From positions 40,861,870 to 40,925,869 of the forward strand of contig CM066317.1 of NCBI GenBank assembly GCA_033807775.1: 64,000 nt of DNA, read 5' to 3'. Below are positions 33,069 through 45,187 of the stretch, in pieces. Within the stretch, counting starts at the first letter, position 1, and each line of letters starts with the position of its first letter. The DNA comes from Saussurea involucrata. Its lineage: Eukaryota > Streptophyta > Magnoliopsida > Asterales > Asteraceae. A program made the position numbers and the translations under genes. Below the pieces are notes generated by a model that saw nothing but the letters and a program-made list of their open reading frames with translations, had not been told where the DNA came from and ran no database searches.

Positions 33069-34208
33069 ATGGGACCGAATGAGTGTTATCGGGTAGAGGT
33101 AATGGAAGCTATGCCTCAAGAGATGTACAACCATCAAGTATCAGACGATCATCTCATGAAGGCATTAGTGGGAATTGAGACCGATCAAGAAAGTGAGCCG
33201 GTATTGCAACTCAATGCATTACCATCTTACAAAGGCCCGAGAAGACCCATCATTGAGGATTTGAGAGAACAAATTCCCAAGTCCGAACCTTCATCGAAGA
33301 CACCTCCAAAGCTTGAACTCAAACCATTACCCGATCATCTCGAGTATGCATACTTGGGAGAAAAAGACACACTCCCGGTAATCATATCGTCCAAGTTGAG
33401 TCCCGAAAATAAAGAAAAGCTACTACGGGTTCTTAGAGAGCATCAAACCGCTATTGGATGGCTAATAGCTGATCTAAAGGGTTTAAGCCCCACGTTTTGC
33501 TCATATCGCATAAATCTTGAAGCCGGGCACCGACCGGTTGTCCAACACCAACGCCGGTTAAACACGAATATCAAAGAAGTGGTCCGTAAGGAGGCATTGA
33601 AACTCCTTGATGCTGGAATTATCTATCCAGTTCCTGATAGTCCGTGGGTGATCCCAATTCAAGTAGTACCCAAGAAGGGCGACATCACAGTGATTTGGGA
33701 CAACAACAACGAACTGATCCCTTCTCGGACAGTTACCGGTTGGAGGGTGTGTATAGACTACCGGAAGCTGAATGATGCAACAAAGAAAGATCACTTTCCT
33801 CTTCCATTCATTGATCAGATGTTGGAACGGTTATCCGGACATAAGTACTACTGTTTCCTAGACGGCTATTCCGGGTACAATCAGATTCCTATCGCACCTG
33901 AGGACCAAGATAAGACGACATTCACTTGCCCGTACGGCACATTCACATACCACCGTATGCCTTTCGGCTTGTGTAATGCTTCGGCCACCTTTCAACGATG
34001 TATGATGGTAATATTATCGAATATGGTGGAAAGGACCATCGAGATCTTCATGGACGACTTTTCGGTGTTTGGTCCTTCTTTCGACACATGCTTAGAGCAT
34101 TTGGAAGCTGTGTTACAAAGGTGCAAGGAAACGAGTCTCGTGTTGATTTGGGAGAAGTGTCACTTCATGGTGACTGAGGGGAGGTGGACAAGGCAAAGGT
34201 GGTGGTGA
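33069..34208 (+). pseudogene. Athila-type reverse transcriptase, C-terminally disrupted
   Basis: In the same frame as the protease. Motifs in order: DAGIIYPVPDSPWVIPIQVV, GWRVCIDYRKLNDATKKDHF, FPLPFIDQMLERLSGHKYY, FLDGYSGYNQIPIAPEDQDK, TFTCPYGTFTYHRMPFGLCN, and the catalytic FMDDF at 34047-34061. A deletion near 34180 removes the end of the thumb region (expected between the FMVTEG block and VDKAKV) and shifts the frame. RT copies element RNA to DNA. Confidence 0.9.
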
Positions 34209-34885
34209 TCGAGAATCTTCTGTATCCGAATCCCATCAAGGGAGTCCGAAGCGTTTTGGGACATGCCGGGTTTTACCGGCGGTTTATAAATGACTTTTCC
34301 AAAATTACTAAACCTTTGTGCTCTTTACTTTCTAAGGATGATAAATTCGATTTCACTAACGATTATATCCTTGCTTTTGACAAGTTAAAGAAGGAACTGA
34401 TTTCGGTACCTATCCTCACGGCCCCGGATTGGAGTCTTCCGTTTATTCTTATGTGTGATGCGAGTGACACCGTTGTTGGAGCGGTGTTGGGCCAGAAGAA
34501 AGAGAAGCGGATGCATGTGATATACTATGCCAGCAAGACGTTGGATGATGCTCAAATCAACTATGCAACTATCGAGAAAGAGCTACTAGCCGTCGTCTAT
34601 GCTTGCAAGAAATTCTGATGTTATTTGGTTGGAGCAAAGGTGATTGTGTACACCGACCATTCTGCGTTGAAGTATCTAATGGCCAAGAAAGATGCTAAGC
34701 CGAGACTCATCCGTTGGGTACTGTTACTCCAAGAATTCAAATTGGAGATTCTAGACAAGAAGGGTTCCAAAAATACCGTGGCGGACCACATCTCGAGACT
34801 TGAGGGAGGTGAAGATCCAAGCAAAGACAAGACCCTCATCAACGATTCTTTTCCGGATGAACAACTCTTCAAGGTTAGTCACTAA
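34184..34885 (+). pseudogene. Athila-type RT connection and RNase H
   Basis: Second frame: VRSVLGHAGFYRRFINDFSK, PFILMCDASDTVVGAVLGQK (RNase H start, catalytic Asp in CDAS), IEKELLAVVYACKKF, then TGA at 34616-34618, and HSALKYLMAKKDAKPRLIRW, KKGSKNTVADHISRLEGG. RNase H removes the RNA strand of the hybrid. A TAA ends the frame at 34883-34885. Confidence 0.88.
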
Positions 34886-34903
34886 AAACCTTGGTATGCA
34901 GAC

Positions 34904-35356
34904 TTGGTGAACTATTTGGTGGGAGGAGTCGTGCCTTATCAAATGAACTCCCACCAAAAGAAGAAATCCTTCTTTGAGGCCAAGAGATATTATTGGGACG
35001 AGTCGTACCTCTACAAGCTATGTGCCGACGACATGATTCGAAGATGTGTACCGGACGAAGGGAAGGTCGGCATTCTAAACCACTGTCATACCTTAGAATG
35101 CGGAGGCCACTTCAGCACAGATAGAACAGTGGCAAAGGTGTCAAAGACTTCATCTCCAAGTGCGACCGGTGTCAAAGAACGGGAAACATATCGAAGAGAG
35201 ATGAAATGCCCATGAGAATCTTCATGGAGGTTGAGTTATTTGATGTTTGGGGGATCGACTTCATAGGTCCATTCCCAAAATCCCACCGCAATGAATGCAT
35301 CTTGGTAGCGGTCGACTACGTCTCTAAGTGGGTGGAGGCTGTTGGCCCCAAGTATC
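34904..35356 (+). pseudogene. Athila-type integrase N-terminal part, cut by copia C
   Basis: The HHCC zinc module is partly seen (HCHTLECGGHFSTDRTVAKV near 35090) and is then disrupted; a frameshift near 35205 leads to FDVWGIDFIGPFPKSHRNEC, with the first catalytic Asp, and VDYVSKWVEA. The sequence stops being gypsy at about 35345-35356, where the copia C LTR starts, so the rest of the integrase is lost from this window. Confidence 0.85.
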
Positions 35357-36032
35357 TGTTATGTAAAAGTATTGAAAATAGTTCAAGTCAGAAGACCAAC
35401 AGAGATCAGACAGAAGATTCGGAAGAAGTTAAAGTCAGAAGACCAACAGAGCTCAACAGAGCTCTGTCGAAGACTTCCAACAGAAGAACAAGTGTTTAAC
35501 AGAAGACCAACAGAGCTCTTGCGAAAGAGCTCTGGTGAAGTGAAGACCTCTGTCAGCCTAAGTCTCGTAGGAAATCCCAAGTGTTAGACAAGTGTCCATA
35601 CTTTCCACGTATGCCCTAAAAATAGGAGACACACTTTCCACATGTCATTCTAGGGTACGATAGTACACTGCCTTCACTTTTCCAGGGCTATAAATAGAGA
35701 GGTAGTGGAACAAACAATTGTAGGCTTTGGGAAGAGTAGTTTTTCCACAATTGTTTAAGCACACACTGCAGCAATCCCGAGCACTACCTCCGTACGATAT
35801 TGTTGTCCTATGAGATTTCCGAACACACTCGAACATGTTCTTGGTGTGATTCATTATCAATATATGAGCAGCTTTTATATCTGATCCTGTTATCATTTTA
35901 CTGTTCAATATTTGATTCTCATAGTTCATTTATCGTTTACACAATCACTCATTTTAATGGCTTTATTTAATATGCTTCCGCTGTCTATTTCACTACCATT
36001 AATATGATACAACGTGAATCTGGGAACCTACA
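35357..36032 (+). mobile_element. 5' LTR of copia C (start tentative)
   Basis: The end is firm: GGGAACCTACA, AT, then the primer site at 36035. The start TGTTATGTAAAAG at 35357 is the first TG after gypsy coding ends, so it could be off by tens of bases. TATA box CTATAAATAGA at 35688-35698. Holds the CAGAG/CTCTG array at 35390-35560. No 3' LTR is present. Confidence 0.7.
35390..35560 (+). repeat. CAGAGCTCTG motif array in copia C LTR
   Basis: Repeated GAAGACCAACAGAG units and AACAGAGCTCTGTC, AAAGAGCTCTGGTG. AGAGCTCT is a perfect palindrome. Similar motifs recur in the copia C coding tail, the 3' spacer and the related LTR at 62.0 kb. Confidence 0.85.
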
Positions 36033-36034
36033 AT

Positions 36035-36046
36035 TGGTATCAGAGC
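36035..36046 (+). promoter_or_regulatory. Primer binding site, initiator-Met tRNA (copia C)
   Basis: TGGTATCAGAGC two bases after the LTR end. Confidence 0.92.
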
Positions 36047-36318
36047 TTCTTTGGTTTTCTTAAACCAAACGATCCAATCTACCAAGGTTGACTCACTGTT
36101 GTTGATTGTGTTTGCGTGTCTTTAAAAGCTTCATTACATACTCTGTTTTTACTGCTTCCTAGTCTAAACAAGCTTTCATAGCTCATATAACTGTGTTTAA
36201 AGCTTTCTAGCTTAGTTTAAATGTTTCTCTTAGAAGTTACTGTTCCATTAGTTACTGTTTAAAACTCATCTCTGAGTTGAAAATCTTTTTGTAACAACTA
36301 TACTCTGTTTTTTTAAAA

Positions 36319-37959
36319 ATGGCGAACAACGGTATAAATGCTATCTATACTACTGGTTCTTTAACAAAACCTCCTACTCTTCTGAGAGATGAATATGCTC
36401 AGTGGAAGATCAGGATGGTTAACTTTTCTGATGGTATGGATAAAGACTTAATGCGATCTGTCACGGACGGACCATACCAACCCATAGTTTTTGTTCCTCG
36501 TGTACCCGCAACAGGAACTACTGCTGAGATTCCAGCTCATTATGAGATTAAAACCACAGGTTTTACTGATGATGAAAATCTAAAAATGGAAAATGATCTT
36601 AAAGCAGTTAGACTACTGATAATGGCCATTCCAAACGAAATATTTCAAGAACTAGATTCATGTGTTACTGCTAAGGAAATCTGGGATCAACTTCTTAACC
36701 AACTTAAGGGTGGTATCAAGACCCAAAAGAACAGAAGGACCCAATGTATAAATGAATACAACGATTTCAAGGCACTTCCTGAGGAAACCTTACAACAAAC
36801 CTACAACAGATTTAATGTGTTGATCAACATATGCAAAAAATGTGGGGTTGTTAGGTCGAAGGAAGATAACAATGTTCTGTTTTTGAAAAGTTTGAATGAT
36901 GAATGGTTAAATCTGTCCATGTCTTTACAAGCCAACCAGGACTTAGATGCATGGTCTCTAACAGATGTGTATGGCACTTTGGCTGCACAAGAGAAGGATG
37001 TTGTCAAGCAAAAAGGCAAATCCACCATTGCAGGCCCATTCGCTTTAGTTTCTGATTCTAAGAAAACCACATCAGAAAAGTCCAACAGAGAGAGTTCAAA
37101 CAGAGAGAAAAAGAAAGATAAGTCAGTTAAAAAGAAAGGAAAGAAAAGTTTAGTTGCAGAGAGTGATACAGAGGAAAGCTCATCAGAGGATGATGACATT
37201 CAAGCTTTTGCTCAATCTCTTGCTCTAATAACTCAGCAATTTAACAAGAGATTTGGAAATAAGTTTGACAGAAGAGGTAGATATGAGAGAAAAGAAGACA
37301 GAAGAGAATACGCTGCACCAGAACAAAGTAACAACAGAGTTACCACAGAACAAAGACAACCTCCACAAAACAGAAGAGAAAATCCACCAGCACAATAGAA
37401 GGCCGATGCTGCTCAACCCATCAATTAGAATGACGGACGTTGCTTCAGATGTGGCAAACCTGGGCACTTCTCTGTTAATTGTAGAGGCAAACTGGTAAAA
37501 GACCCGGACTACTACAAGAACAAATACAAGTACAACTACAGAGAAAGAAGCTACGTGGCTGAAATGGAGAACTGGGTTTCTGATTCATCCTCTGATGATG
37601 AACCAGAACAAGCCAACTTTTGTGGAGTTGCTGTGGATGATGAAAGTTTAGAAGAAGTTGTTGACTGGATGACTGGAGAACCAGAAATAACGAAGGGAAC
37701 AACAGAAGAAGATCTAGCTCATGCATTTGCTCTTACTACGACAGAGTCTGACGACAGAGCGCTGGAGACCACCAGATCCAGTGCCATGGTATGCTCATCT
37801 GAATCCAAGTCTGACTCAGAGGAATTTCAACTTCTTAAACAAAAACTTTCTGAAGAAAAAGAGCAAAGAAAACTAGCTCAGAAGGATCTATCCTTTTACA
37901 AGAGAGAGAAAACTCTCTTGGGACAAGAAAAAGGAAGAAATATTCAAAGAAAAATCTGA
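36319..37959 (+). pseudogene. Copia C gag, capsid and zinc knuckle
   Basis: ATG at 36319. UBN2-type copia Gag: LTKPPTLLRDEYAQWKIRM near residue 15, IPNEIFQELDSC, QCINEYNDFKALPEETLQQT, FLKSLNDEWLNLSMSLQ. A Lys/Ser-rich linker is followed by a CCHC knuckle, CFRCGKPGHFSVNC (37441-37482). Two in-frame TAG codons (37396-37398 and 37426-37428) lie just before the knuckle. After it, DPDYYKNKYKYNY and an acidic stretch lead into coiled coil. A frameshift at about 37955-37970 moves the frame to the next block. Gag binds and packages RNA. Confidence 0.9.
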
Positions 37960-37969
37960 GCTAGAAATC

Positions 37970-39562
37970 TTGCAAAAGAAGAAAGAGAGCCTGTTTTCTG
38001 ACAGAATTAACGAATATGAAAACGTTTTTAAACAGAAGTCTGAAAATTTGAAAAAGTCTGAAACAGAGAGACTTAATTCTATTGCTCTAACTGATTATTT
38101 TCAAAGAGAAAGGAAAATTTTGCATCAATCTCTACAGAGAAAAGAAATTCAGGTTAAAAAGTACCAGGATGCACAAGATGTGCACATCAAGATAAATTCA
38201 CAGATGGATACGCAAGGTCTTGGTTTCTCTGACCTTGCTCCCTATGATGAAAGGAAGAAGACATCTATGTCCTCTGCCTTTTGTGTTGGGAAAATCCAAG
38301 AGGACGTGATATCTGGTAATGCTGTTTTCAAAAGAACCAAAACTTCAGATGCTTTCTCAAAACAAAGAAATCTTGACTTTAGGAACGTCAGCTATGACTC
38401 CTCTGATCATCAAAAGGTTTTAAAACCATCCTCAGAATTTATTCTTGATCAAGGAAGAGCTAGAATCATACTTCCTAACTCTGTCAAGGACTTGGATACA
38501 AAAGTGATTTTTAACTTCAACTCATTCAAAGGACAGAAGTTTGTTACTTCTGTGACTGAGTCCTCTGTTGAAATCCCACAGAGCAAACTCAATCCAGAAG
38601 CTCCTGTCTTCTCTTCTACCCCTGAATCCATAAGAACATCTTTTGAGGAAGATTTGTTGAAAGTTATCGAGGAAAATGTTGTTTCAGATTCTTTAAAGCA
38701 AAAGTTGAGAAGGTTCAGAACTGTCAAAACAAATATCTCTGTCATACCCATTGAAACGAAAACCTCCGACAGAGCCACTAGAGACTTTCTAGGCTCTGAC
38801 AGCGACTCTGACTCTGAAGTAGATGAACAGATTTTTTGTGGTCAAAAGAAAATTTTACACAAGTTAAAGCAGATACCGATAGAATCTACGGATCTAAAAG
38901 ATGATGTTTCTTTCTTCAAGAAACAATCAAGGTTTATACCGGTAACTGAGTTTAACAACAAAGGTTTTAAGATTCTTGCTTCTAATGCAGTAGAAGTGGA
39001 GAAGAGAGAGAAAAACAAAAGTGTTTTTGTAAACCAAAATGTTCCTCTTGCTTTCAAACCTGTAAAATTCACACCAGAACAGAAGGGAAAATGGATAGCA
39101 AACAACAGATCTATTCCAAATTCTGGTGTAAATCAAAAGGGAAATCCTTTCTAGTCAAATGAATCTATTCCAAAGAGCTTCGTGTCAACAGAGTCTGTTT
39201 CTAGGAATAACAGTTTTAAGAAACAGAACCAGGACAGATTGTATGCAAAGACATCTGGTCCTAAAATCTTTCAGAATCAAGCTCCATTCAAACAGTTTTC
39301 GAATAAAAACAATGTGCATCAGTCATGTTCCATCAACTGCAATTGTATTCAACTGTTACTAAAATTGCAAAATCATCTGAATGGTCCCCACTGTGTTCTG
39401 AATCAGTACGTTCAAAAGAAAAATACCACGACTGTTCAGAATACACAAAGGAAAACCTCTGGCACACCATCACAGTATGGAAAGCCCAAAAGAAAGTCTG
39501 TCAACCCACCTAAGCCTAACAGGGAAGGACCCATTATGCAATGGGTACCTAAAAGGAACTAA
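37970..39562 (+). pseudogene. Copia C Gag C-terminal extension (coiled coil to gag/pol boundary)
   Basis: Starts in coiled coil (EYENVFKQKSENLKKSETER), passes TQGLGFSDLAPYDERKK (the place of the WGxGYxxP block of copia D), then a long Ser/Lys-rich region with VFVNQNVPLAFKPVKFTPEQ. One TAG at 39152-39154 interrupts; the same frame continues with a short Cys cluster (CSINCNC near 39333) and ends GPIMQWVPKRN at the TAA at 39560-39562, the canonical gag/pol boundary. This extension of about 530 residues is far longer than in ordinary copia Gags and fits the SIRE/Maximus type. Confidence 0.82.
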
Positions 39563-41545
39563 TCTGTCTTGCAGAAACCTCATGTGCAGATCTGGTACTT
39601 GGATTCTGGATGCTCTAGGCACATGACGGGGAATGAGGAGCTGTTAACTTCTTTTAAAAACAAGATGGGAGTGCAGTAACCTTCGGAGGAGACAATGGCG
39701 GACAGATTAAAGGTTATGGTACATTAGTAAATGGTAGTGTTTTAGTATCTGAAGTTGCTTATGTTGAAGGATTAAATCATAATCTTCTTAGTATAAGTCA
39801 ACTCTGTGATCACGGATTTGATGTCAATTTCAGGAAGAAATATTGTTCCTTGTTACTTTCCGAGTCTGGTCAAGAACTTTTAAGAGCTGACAGAAAAGGC
39901 AATCTTTACAAAATGAATTTTAAACCAAACCAAAACTCTACAACAGAGAAACTCTGTTTAGTGTCTTTGAAAAATGAAGATGTCTGGCTCTGGCATAAAA
40001 GATTTGCCCATTTGAACTTTCAAAACCTTTACAAGCTCGTGAAACTGAAACTAGTAAAAGGACTACCTTCTCTGAAGTTTGACAAATACCATCTATGTTC
40101 TGCTTGTAAACTGGGTAAGATGAAAAGATCTTCACATAGAACAAAGAGTGATCATAGTTGTCCCAGACCTTTGCATATGCTTCACGTGGATCTCTGTGGT
40201 CCAATCTCCGTGCAAAGTCTGTCGGGCAAGAAGTATATCCTTGTTTTAATTGATGAATATTCTAGATATACTTGGATTGAGTTCATCAGAGTAAAATCTG
40301 ATGTCCCAGAAATTTTGATAAGTTTGTTGAGAAGGATACAGGTTATGTTAGGATTAAAAGTGCAAAAGTTGAGAAGTGATAATGGGACAGAATTCAAGAA
40401 TGACAAAATTGATACCTACCTATCAGAGGAAGGTATTTCCCAGAACTTTTCAGCTGCAAGAACTCCACAACAAAATGGAGTTGTGGAAAGAAAGAACAGA
40501 ACGCTGGTAGAAGCCGCCAGAACCATGTTTTCTGGCTCTGTCCTTCCAATAAACTTCTGTGCAGAAGCAGTCTCAACATCCTGTTTTACCCAAAACAGAG
40601 CTGTGATAGTAAAGAGATTTAAGAAGACTCCTTATGAACTCATCAACAATAGAAGACCAAACGTGAAATTCTTTCATGTTTTCGGTTGCAAGTGCTACAT
40701 ATTGAATGACAGAGATCAGCTGGGAAAGTTTGATAAAAAAGTAGACGAAGGAATCTTTATTGGTTATTCCTTAACCTCTAAAGCCTACAGAGTCTACAAC
40801 TCCAGATGTCGGGTCATTCAAAAAAGTGTAAACGTGTTCTTTGATGAAAGCACATCGAGCTCCTCTGATCGTAAATCAACAGAGGGGACAAAGACAGAAC
40901 AGAAAAAGACAAGTTCTTCAAAGACAAGGGAAGAAGATATCAATCTCATGTTCAACGATTTCTTCAATGATGATGATTCCTCTGATAACATCAACATAGG
41001 AGATCAAGCTCAGAACTCATCAGAACAGAATCTGACAGGTACATCTCTCACTGGTCCCTCCAATATTTCACCATCTACTTCTCTGTCTACAGGAGTGATA
41101 CAGAGAAATGAGGAACCACATCAGAACGAGAGAGGACCTGAACAAGATCCATCATCACCTTTGCTAACTAATATTGGCGAAGACTCCTTGTTTGAAAGCT
41201 CACCTTCACAGAGCCCTGTTAATGACTCTCAGAGCAATGAGGCCACTCTCCAATGTCGTGTGCCACAGAGCTCTGGTCCCAATCAACAGAGCTCTGATGC
41301 TGAAGTTTGTCTTTTCACATCAGAAGCACAAACCCCGCATGTTGTCCATGCTCCCATGACACGATGGACAAAGGATCATCCTCATCATCTTATCATTGGT
41401 GTTGCTGAAGATGGTGTGAAGACAAGATCGGTCACAATCAATGAAGGCTTCTTTGTAAATTTTTTAAGCATGATTGAGCCGAAGAAGATTTCTGAAGCCC
41501 TAGAGGACCCAAATTGGATCGAAGCTATGCAAGAAGAGCTTCTGA
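39563..41545 (+). pseudogene. Copia C protease and integrase
   Basis: Directly after the TAA, in the same frame, comes WYLDSGCSRHMTGNEELL (39593 onward; active site DSGCS). A frameshift near 39672 leads into YVEGLNHNLLSISQLCDHGF and the pre-integrase HHCC module (WHKRFAHLNF ... CSACKLGKMKR). Integrase core: DLCGP with Asp at 40189-40191, DEYSRYTWIEF, SDNGTEF (Asp 40378-40380), QQNGVVERKNRTL (catalytic Glu), ELINNRRPNVKFFHVFGCKC, FIGYS. A Ser/Thr-rich hinge with many CAGAG motifs (40850-41330) follows. Another frameshift near 41546-41560 precedes RT. Confidence 0.92.
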
Positions 41546-42994
41546 ATTCGAAAGAAATAAAGTTTGGTCCTTGGTTCCACTCCCAAAAGGCAAAACGGTC
41601 ATTGGAACCAAGTGGGTGTTTAGAAACAAAAAGGATGAAGATGGGATTATCATCAGAAACAAAGTCCGTCTGGTTGCAAAGGGATACAAACAGGAAGAAG
41701 GAATTGACTATGACGAAACCTTTGCACCTGTGGCTAGGCTAGAAGCCATCAGAATCTTCCTAGCCTATGATGCTCATAAGGGTTATAAGGTCTACCAAAT
41801 GGATGTCAAGTCTGTCTTTCTGAATGGCAAACTGCAAGAAGAAGTTTATGTCCAGCAACCACCTGGTTTTGAATGTTCAGAGTTTCCAGACCACGTTTAC
41901 AAGTTGGACAAAGCTATGTACGGCCTTAAGCAACCTCCCAGAGCCTGGTATGAAACTCTGTCCAAATTTCTGTTGGTCAATCACTTTGAGAAAGGTACAG
42001 TCGATAAAACTCTATTCTTTAGAAGATATAAGAATGATATACTTCTGGTACAAATATATGTTGATGATATTATCTTTGGGTCTACAAGGCAGGAGTACTG
42101 TGATAAGTTTGAAAGTTTAATGAAAATGGAATTCAAAATGAGCATGATGGGAGAACTTTCTTTCTTCATTGGTTTACAAGTTAAACATTCAGACAGGGGG
42201 ACTTTCATAAGTCAGTCTAAGTACATCTCTGATATGTTGAAAAAGTATAAGCTCAATGATTCAAAACCAATGAAAACTCCTATTGCCACTGGAGTTAAGC
42301 TTGACTCTGATCTTAATGGTGAACCAACAGATACAGAGGCATGATAGGGTCACTTCTGTACTTAACTGCCAGCAGACCTGATATAATGTTTGCAACCTGT
42401 CTCTGTGCCATATTTCAAGCAAATCCTACAGAAACTCATTTAACAGCTGTCAAGCGTATCTTTAAATATCTGAAAGGGACTCAATTTTTGGGTCTCTAGT
42501 ATCCTCTTAACTCTGGTTTCGAGCTTGTAGCATATACAGATTCAGACTATGGAGGATGCAAGAATGACAGAAAGAGTACTTCTGGTAGTTGCCAACTGCT
42601 TGGAGAAAAGTTGGTGAGTTAGACATCCAAGAAACATAACTGTGTTTCAACCTCTACAGCAGAAGCAGAATATGTTGCTGCTGCTAGTTGTTGCTCTCAA
42701 GTGATATGGATGAAAACACAACTCAAAGATTATGGCTTGGAGTATGGTAAAATTCCTATTCTATGCGACTCCAAGAGTGCCATTGCCATAACAGCCAATC
42801 CAGTTCAACACTCGAAAACTAAGCACATCGACATAAGGTACCACTTCATAAAGGATCATGTTGAAAAAGGGACTATTGAAATGTATTTTGTTTCAACTGA
42901 TCTTCAGCTTGCTGACTTGTTTACAAAAGCCCTTGATGAAAGGAGGTTTAGCTTCTTAATCAGCAAACTGGGTATGCTGAACTTATCCTCCTAA
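41546..42994 (+). pseudogene. Copia C reverse transcriptase and RNase H
   Basis: RT motifs: WSLVPLPKGKTVIGTKWVFR, VRLVAKGYKQEEGIDYDETF, YKVYQMDVKSVFLNGKLQEE, LDKAMYGLKQPPRAWYE and the catalytic YVDDIIFGS (YVDD at 42057-42068). TGA at 42342-42344 and a small deletion precede the connection region; in another frame GSLLYLTASRPDIMF starts RNase H, with TAG at 42497-42499 and at 42620-42622. Then AEAEYVAAASCCSQ, CDSKSAIAITANPVQHSKTK, HIDIRYHFIKDHVEKGTIEM and LADLFTKAL, the RNase H end, with TAA at 42992-42994. Confidence 0.92.
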
Positions 42995-43922
42995 CTTTGT
43001 TCAACTCAACAGAGCCTCTGATGATCCTACCAGAGCTCTGTCAAACAGTTGGGTAGGATAGTTCAACCGAGCTTCTGTTGTTCACCAGAACTCTGTCAAG
43101 CGTACTTTTTCAACACGCTTTCGGTGAACAATCTGTTTGTATATAAAATTTTGTTTGTACAAAAGTTTTTTTTTGGATTTAAGCTCAATTTTCTAGGGGG
43201 AGCTTAAAAGAAGGATAATGCATAGTTTTAGGTGGAGCAAGTCAGTACTCATATTTCCAAATCCAAATTGACTTTGCTTTTTTTTTTATCATTGACAAAT
43301 CTTTTTGAAGAAAGAGGGAAAACCTGTTCTGATGAAAATCCTTTGATAAAGTCAAGAACCCAACAGAACTCTGATAGTTCACCAGAGCCTCTGTTGTTTC
43401 TCACCAGAACTCTGTGAATTTTTTTCAAAGTCAGTTCTGTTATTGTTCTTTGACCACTTCCTCATCAGATACAGAATTTTAAATCTTTTTTGGGATAAGG
43501 TAAAGGGGTCACTCATCAAAATCAAAAACTTGCAAAGCTCGAACAGAACTCTGTTAGTTTTATGCCACGTCATCAGAAGTAACGTCATCAGAGGTGCGGG
43601 TTATTTCTAAGCGTCAACCACTTGTTACCCACACATCTCTAACCGCGACGGTTTACTTGCACAAAAGTGGTCAGAACAAATCCATGTGGCACCCTCTAAT
43701 TGAAAGCTAAACCACTAGTTGTCCCCACGATACATAATTCAGGCCACTCCACCTTCTGACACTCGAGTGCCTACAGTATCTACGGCGATTACCCAGCCAC
43801 AAGTTCTGACTATAAATATCCATAATCTTGACCCATTTCTTTTCTAAACTTCCTAAACCTTTCACCTTTCCCTCTTTTATTTAAATCCTCAGTGTTCTTC
43901 AAGAAAACCCAAACCTGCAACA
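42995..43922 (+). other. pol/third-ORF spacer of copia C with CAGAG motifs
   Basis: No gene. CAGAGCCTCTG, CAGAACTCTG and CAGAGCTCTG units at 43010-43110 and 43365-43600, and a GGGGGAGC purine tract at about 43196. TATAAATA at 43812-43819 lies about 110 bases before the third ORF and could be a promoter of its own, as a suggestion only. Confidence 0.7.
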
Positions 43923-45187
43923 ATGGCAGAACCCCAAAACTCCGCTGATTCGAGCCGAATAGAACCCACCGATGATATCATTGTTCTTCCATACGAGTTT
44001 GCTGACAACAACTACAGATTCGATCCCACTCCAGGACTCTATCTACCCCTGTATCACGTTTTCATTGAGTTCTTTAGAAACTCTGACATCTTCAGAGCCC
44101 TAACAGAGTTCGATGACCACCTTCCAGCGATCTATGTTCAACAATGGTGGACCACATGCCAATACATCGAAGAACAAGACGGGATAGTTGGGAGTGTCAA
44201 CGCGAGTAATGGAGGAGCGGGAACAATCCGCATTAGAGCAAGTACCTTAAGAAGAATCTTCCGAATGAAAACCAAACGACAGCTAGGAATAGACGCCTAT
44301 GAGAAACCACCAAAAACAGCTGTTCTTCTTGATTTCATGAATTTTCTGGGTTACAACAAGGATCTGAGTAGGATTGGAGAGTTCAAGCGACAGAATCTAC
44401 CCACTATGTGGAATTTCATGTTCTCCACCTTAAATAGAACCCTTACCAGCAAATCTGGTTGTCAAGACCAAGCCACAACAGAAATCCTACAAATCATGTA
44501 TGGATTGTTCTTCAATCGAAACTTTGACTACGCCAGCATTCTCTACAACGATCTTCTTACGGCTGTAAACACAAAAACCTCATCCATCGCAAGAGGAGGA
44601 GTCGTTGGATCTCACAAGTTCTTGAAGATGATCAAGTTTCCACGCTTTATCAGTCTGCTGATCAGAAGAGCCTTCGACAGACTGGAACTAACTCATCAGG
44701 GTCGATCAACACCTGTTTGGACGATGTCAAAATTCCTCCCACCACTTCTGGCGAATACCCCTTCATAAGAAGAATTCCAGGTACAATGCTTGCTCTTATC
44801 GCCCCTGACCACATCTCTATCCAAAACTATCAGAGTGCTGCTCAACCTCAAGAACCTGAGGTGAGAACCCCAACATACTTAGGATCTGAGCCTTCCTTGG
44901 AGAGCTTGAGTGAGGATATTGGTGAGGAAATTAACAGACCAGAGGCAAGAGTACCCGAAGTAGGGTCTTCCTCTAGAAGAGAGGAAGTAGAGGACAGAGC
45001 ATCTCCTAGAGAGGCTGTCCATGAGGAAGTACAAGAAACACCAGAGGTAGAAACTATCTCTTCTGATAGTGATGAGCAAGAGGGAAACATCAGAGAGAAT
45101 CCAGAGAGTTCTACAGCCATAGGAGCCGAGGATAATGAGAGAATAGAAAAAGATGCTCAACAGAGCACATCTGAGGGTAACCTCATA
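43923..45187 (+). pseudogene. Copia C third ORF, N-terminal part, truncated
   Basis: ATG at 43923. The N-terminal domain matches copia 1 and D in order: YHVFIEFFRNSDIFRAL, PAIYVQQWWTTCQY, ASTLRRIFRM, QNLPTMWNFMFSTLNRTL, QIMYGLFFNRNFDYASI, GSHKFLKMIKFPRFISLLI. A frameshift near 44730-44760 moves to a frame with acidic, Ser/Glu-rich sequence (EVEDRASPREAVHEEVQE). At about 45177-45188 the sequence turns into the CCGGA leader of copia B. The coiled-coil and C-terminal domains are lost. The function of the family is unknown. Confidence 0.82.
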
